Source: Emydura subglobosa
Lineage: Eukaryota; Chordata; Testudines; Chelidae
NCBI GenBank assembly: GCA_007922225.1
Contig: ML679961.1
Coordinates: 69,172,890-69,236,889, forward strand
Length of the DNA: 64,000 bases
Direction: 5' to 3'
The notes under the pieces were generated by a model. It had not been told where the DNA came from. It did not search any database and saw only the letters and a list, made by a program, of their open reading frames with translations. Shown in pieces: positions 59,150-64,000 of this stretch (position 1 is the first letter of the stretch; each line of letters opens with the position of its first letter). A program made the position numbers and the translations under genes.

Positions 59150-59390
59150 AGTCTGGTGGTTAGGCTGCTAGCCCAGAACTTGTGAGACCTGGATGAAATT
59201 CCCTGTATGGCCAGAGACTTCCTGTGTGACCGTGGGCAACTCAGTTAGCTTCTCTGTGCCATCCATAAAATGGGGGCAATAGCATTTCCCTAACTCACAG
59301 AGGTCTTGTGAGGATAAATACATTAAAGACTGTGAGGTACTCAGATACTACTGTAACAAGGGCCATATAAATACTTTAAAAACAACAGTG
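59150..59390 (+). repeat. MIR/CORE-SINE, fairly complete
   Basis: The tRNA-like head (GTCTGGTGGTTAGGCTGCTA, ATGAAATTCCC), the core (TGTGTGACCGTGGGCAACTC) and the tail (TCTGTGCCATCCATAAAATG, GTCTTGTGAGGATAAATACA) are all present in order. Confidence 0.85.
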
Positions 59391-61220
59391 GAGGAAGTGT
59401 TTTTACATTCTTCCTTTTTATTTCTGATCATATAATGGACTGTTCTGTTGTGTTCAACTGAGGGCTGCCAAGGCTGGGCTAAACTGCCCTATTCCACTGA
59501 TGCTTCTCAGACATCTCTGAATGCAGGATCAGTTACAAGAGAGTGTCCAGGAAGAGGAGCTGGAGGAACAAAGTGACTGAGCCAAAAGAAATCAGGAAAA
59601 TTTGGGAACTTTTTTCTTAAAATTCATTCCATCAGCCAAAATCACTCCATATCCACTACAGATCCAGTGGGATCTACAGAACTATTGTTGACAAGCCTGA
59701 GTCCAAGCAAGATAAAAATCATATACTTTTATTGACCTGCCCAATGCACTCACTACACCAAAACAAACTAAGAAGCTAATCACATGTAACTAGAAGAATG
59801 ATATGAATGAACTAAGTTTACCAGCTTGGGGAATAGGAAGCTATGACACTTTCAATATGTGTCCAGGACTGGCATCAGCCCCAGAGACAGTTGTGTACCT
59901 CTCATAACAGCTGGTATCCCTTCCACTCAGCTGTAGAATCCAATAAGAGTAATGGAAACTGATGAGAATGCCTGGGTAAGCTTTTAGTTCCAGATGTGCG
60001 GGGCAAGGGAGGAAAGAGTGGGGCTCATACAGAGTGAAACTCACCTCTGTACCAAGAGCAGAACAAGGCCTATGCACTACTTATGTCCTCAAAATAGGGC
60101 ATAAGAGTAACTTATGGTACTTAGGCCTTGCACTGGCTGTCTGCACAGGGGTAAATTTCACCCACAGGGAACAGACTATATTTATGTTTGTTGGCAAAGA
60201 TCCTTTCCCATTCCTATTGGCACTGTCCTTAGCATAGCTCTGATTTCTACATACAATTAACTATTTAGCTCATTTTTGGTGGCCATCATTATCTCATTAC
60301 AAGACAAATATGCAGTAACACAAAATACTCCACACTAAAGATATAGAAAATAGCAGTATGAACATAAAAACAGTACAAAAAAGAAATAATTTATACAACG
60401 TCCCTCAAGAAATAGCCCAGATATATGTAACTCTTTTTCCATTCCATTATATCATATGATGTATCAAATAGTACTGGCTGTCACACAATAAGCGTCCATG
60501 TTATAATGCATTACATCTGGCTGACTGTCCCTTTTAAGAGGGAGCAGCAGGTACAATGCACCTATGACTGATTACCTGCTGCCCAGTTGGGTTTAAAGGA
60601 TAGCACCTGGATCTTATAAAAGGGAAGACAGCAACAGGGGAAGGAAGGTTATCCACTGACCTCTCTCAGCTCAGGGAGGTAAGGGTGCTGCTAAAGGAAA
60701 CTGTAGTAGAGGCTGCAGAGAGCAGTAGGCTCCTACAGGAAATCTTTGACTACGGGAAGGGTTTGGGCACTGTAAGCACGTGGAACAACTTCAAGTTGAA
60801 AGACCTCTTCCTACAGACATAAAGACAGGGGATCAGTTCCAGGTAGGAACGGCTGAGAGTGAATGCTCAGAAGAGAACAGGAAGTGTTAAAAGGAGCTCA
60901 GGCTGGGCCGAGGGGAGAGGCTGAGCAGAGTTTGAGACAGGCTGAAATTCTGTGGCCAGCTTGGAAACTTGAAGACACACTTCAGGGAAGAGGGGCTGTG
61001 CCCAGTTAGAGACTCGGGTAGAAGAGACTTTTGTTGTATGTTAATAAATACCCCAAGAAGAGGGTCATAAGCCTTTGTGGAGTTATTGAGGAGCCTGAGT
61101 GAAAGGGAAACCGAGACAGGATTCTGCAGAGTTCTGCACAGCCAGCAGGGGGGCTGGTGTGGATGTACTATCAAGGTCTATCCGCATATGCACAGACAAT
61201 GGAAGCCTCACTGGTCAAAC
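59391..61220. other. Upstream sequence, nothing recognised
   Basis: No conserved coding content or clear transposon boundary. Confidence 0.5.
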
Positions 61221-61224
61221 ATGA

Positions 61225-61530
61225 GTTTTAACTAGGACTGTCAATTAATCACAATTAATGCAAACGACTCACACCAAAAAAATTAACTAGATTAAAAAAT
61301 AGTTGCAATTAATCACTATTTTAATCGTACTGTTAAACAATAATAGAATACAAATTTAAATTTATTATAAATATTTTTGGATGTTTTTCTACATTTTCAA
61401 ATATATTGACTTCAATTACAGCACTGAATACAAGAGTGTACAGTGCTCACTTTATATTATTTTTATTACAAATATTGGCATTGTAAAAAAGATAAAAGAA
61501 TAGTATTTTTCAATTCACCTCATACAAGTA
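61225..61530. mobile_element. AT-rich DNA-transposon-like fragment
   Basis: Starts near GACTGTCAATTAATCACAAT, followed by GTTAAACAATAATAGAATAC, TTTTTGGATGTTTTTCTACA and GTACAGTGCTCACTTTATAT. The wording matches my recollection of a long non-autonomous element abundant in turtle genomes, but only one end is visible and the class is uncertain. Confidence 0.5.
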
Positions 61531-62812
61531 CTGTAGACACATGATAATGAGGGCTGAGAGAAAGTGAGTGCTATCTGAGCCATAACTCTAATAAAAACAG
61601 GAAGTGCGTTCAGGCAATCTCACACAAATAATGAAAAATGCCAAAGCTTGGTGTGGACAGTGCAGAATTCAGAAAGGTTAATTCAATAAGCAAACATCAC
61701 ATTAAGGATTAGCTTCATTTATAAGCAGTCATTCCAGTAAAAACACGGAACAAACTCCTCTGTGTTCAAAAGCAGTAGGTGACCTAGCAAGCTAAAGGAG
61801 AATATGATTTTGCTGTCACTAGTGATCTGCTCATCTTGGTGAACAAAAGGAGCATTTTCCATAGACAACTTTTCCCTTAGAGTTCATCCATCCAAACACT
61901 GATTAGACCCAGCCCTGTTTATGCATTTAAAACTAGATATCAGTCGCACTCCAGCCAATAGCACTGTTCTTTTTCAAGCCTCCTTTTTCAATCACATTTA
62001 TTAATTCCAGGATGCACCTAGGTCTATGATGCCATTGTAATATCCTTAGGTTAAAGGGGTTATAAACTACTTCTTAAGTGACAAGGTGATTAACTAAGTA
62101 AGGTTATTATTTCAGGAAAGGGCTGTTGGTAAATGCAATGCTCATGCTAAAAGTGTCCAACCTCTTTAGAGGGAACTACATTTGCTGAACAATACATGGA
62201 AGGGTCTTTTGTTGAACCTCATCTCTCTCTGAAGTGAAATCATTGATGGTTTTGAGAATTATCATGCAACCATAGTGCTTTGATGTTAAGTGCAATACTC
62301 TGAAAAGTGACAATGTAAAAATAAGACCATCTTACGCAACAGATCCCTTTCCCATCCTTATCATAGTAAGATTTGCAGGATTTACTAACATATATCTTCT
62401 TTCCTTTTTATGGCTGTTATCCCCACAGAGCCACTACATGGAGGGTGAATTGGATTATGTTGTGTCTCCTGTATCAACAGATTTGTTAGTTAATTAAGAT
62501 TACAGAATCTTTAATGTTGATCATGCACAAGAAAAAAGGTCTCAAGATCCCAAGGGGAGTTTGTGGTGTTGGCAGAAAGAAAAAAAATATTTTGTATTTG
62601 TCAGTTGAACACAATAAATCTAGAATAACTGAGAAATAATGAACACGGAGATCCATCATGCCAGTATTACAATAATTATTCAGAGCAGAAATAAAATATA
62701 ATCAGTCAGGAAAGTACATACTGCATATGGCCAGTACATGTTTTTAAAAATATTGTCATGGCATGTATCACTGACTGGTGCTGGTATGTATAGTCTTCCA
62801 AGTTATTTTTCT
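61531..62812. other. Upstream sequence, nothing recognised
   Basis: AT-rich, without recognisable coding content or repeat boundaries. Confidence 0.5.
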
Positions 62813-63092
62813 TAGGACTTGTCTACACATAAAAGTTGTACCACTAACTATATTTGGTATGGTTAAAGTAATACAACTCCCCTAATGTGGATCCAGTTAT
62901 AGTGGTATAAAAGTTAATGTATTATTCCTATATAAGAATAAGCTAATAAAGAAATGTTATACTAGTATAACTACACACATTCTAGGGCTTTTACCAGTAT
63001 AACTATTTTTTTTGGGGGGAGGGGGAGGAATCATACCCCTAACTGAAATAATTACACTAGTAAAACTTTCAAATGTAGATATACCAGGACTT
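62813..63092. mobile_element. MITE with TTGTCTACACA-type ends
   Basis: The left end TAGGACTTGTCTACACAT and the right end AATGTAGATATACCAGGACTTA are imperfect inverted repeats. The interior has repeated TATAACTA and AGTTATAG motifs and a G/T-rich island near 63010. Exact ends are uncertain. Confidence 0.6.
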
Positions 63093-63207
63093 ATGCTATG
63101 AGCAAATGTTCAGTCTCGAGAAGACCTGCGGTGTGTATTAGTTTTGCCATGTAAAAGTTCAAGATAGAGGAAGCTGAGCAAGCAATAGAAAAATTTGCTC
63201 TCTACCC

Positions 63208-63474
63208 AAGGGTACGTCCACACTGCAATTAGAAGTATGAGTTCTGCACATATAAATATGGCCGTACTAGCTTTGATCTAGCTCAAATAATGAGCAGTGA
63301 AGTTGTGGCAGTACAGGCTAGCCACTCGAACATGTCGCCAGGGTCCCAGGAGAGCTTGTACAGTCCTTGCTATTAGGATTCACTGCTATTGACTGAGCTA
63401 GCCAGATGAAAGCTAGCTCAGGCATGTCTCCATGTGCTGCAGTCATCCCCTAACTGCCTTGTAGACATACCTTT
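63208..63474. mobile_element. MITE with GGTACGTCCACAC-type ends
   Basis: The left end AAGGGTACGTCCACACTG and the right end TTGTAGACATACCTTTT are inverted repeats. The interior has GCTAGCTCAGGCATGTC-type wording. Non-coding. Confidence 0.7.
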
Positions 63475-64000
63475 TGTCTCTGATTGGAATCAATTCTTGA
63501 GGCAGAGATGCACCCTTGAAACAGGACAAGGGGGGCAGGGGAGGCTGAGATTCCTGAAAGAAGGGATTATCTGCGTGCTATTTGTGACCACCTCTGTTCC
63601 AGGACTGGTGTATGTATAAATAAAACAAGTTACACTTAGAATATACCCAGACTCTGTGTCACTGATGTATCCTCCACTGGGAAGGTGACCTGAAAGGCCC
63701 CAGATATCAGCTACTGATTGGCAGAGGGGTGGCAATATTCATACTAGTTCAAAACTAAATTTGCTCACAAACACAAAGCTCACATTCCTCATTTGGGAAA
63801 ACATCCTAGTCTGAAGTTTTAAAATGGAGCTACTGTACATGTGAGTTAGATGAGTGCATGAAGTATGGACAATTTTCTTAAAGATGAATACACTGTTTTT
63901 ACACACCGGGAATAGATTTTTGTCTTGTTCACTCCCCTCCCCCCAAGTAAATCACCTCTGCTTTAGCCAAGCACAAAGCGTCATTCTACAAAACGTTGTA

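Overview
The window is vertebrate nuclear DNA: AT-leaning, intron-rich and crowded with old repeats. The repeats (CR1 LINEs, MIR/CORE-SINE relics, hAT and other short terminal-inverted-repeat elements, two solo LTRs) fit a sauropsid, most probably a turtle. That species call rests on remembered repeat types, not on a search.

One protein gene is recognisable: CREB3L1 (OASIS), an endoplasmic-reticulum membrane bZIP transcription factor, on the minus strand. Eleven exons, counted here as exons 2 to 12, lie between about 6.3 kb and 33.3 kb. For exons 2 to 11 the splice sites and reading phases agree and the protein follows mammalian CREB3L1 from the N-terminal acidic region through the bZIP, membrane segment and S1P site. 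The terminal exon (acceptor at 6841, stop at 6816-6818, ATTAAA poly(A) signal at 6283-6288) is placed with less certainty. Exon 1, with the initiator ATG, was not found and probably lies beyond position 64000 or in sequence too diverged to see.

Layout: 1-6264 is sequence downstream of CREB3L1 (an AP-1/homeobox motif block, a cluster of tRNA-like inverted pairs, an hAT MITE, a MIR relic). 6265-33293 is CREB3L1, with a degenerate CR1 LINE in intron 9, a complete solo LTR in intron 4 and tandem repeats in intron 8. 33294-64000 is upstream DNA, presumably intron 1: an hAT MITE with a perfect 8-bp target duplication, a MITE nested inside a MIR, a CpG island at about 41.2-41.95 kb flanked by another MITE, CR1 3' ends, a LINE and a SINE sharing one 3' tail, and a second solo LTR with a perfect 5-bp duplication.

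I see no CRISPR array, operon or other bacterial-type system and no clearly new biological system. The most useful leads are the CpG island inside the presumed first intron, the changed C-terminus of CREB3L1, the paired tRNA-like inverted repeats and the cleanly bounded transposon insertions.
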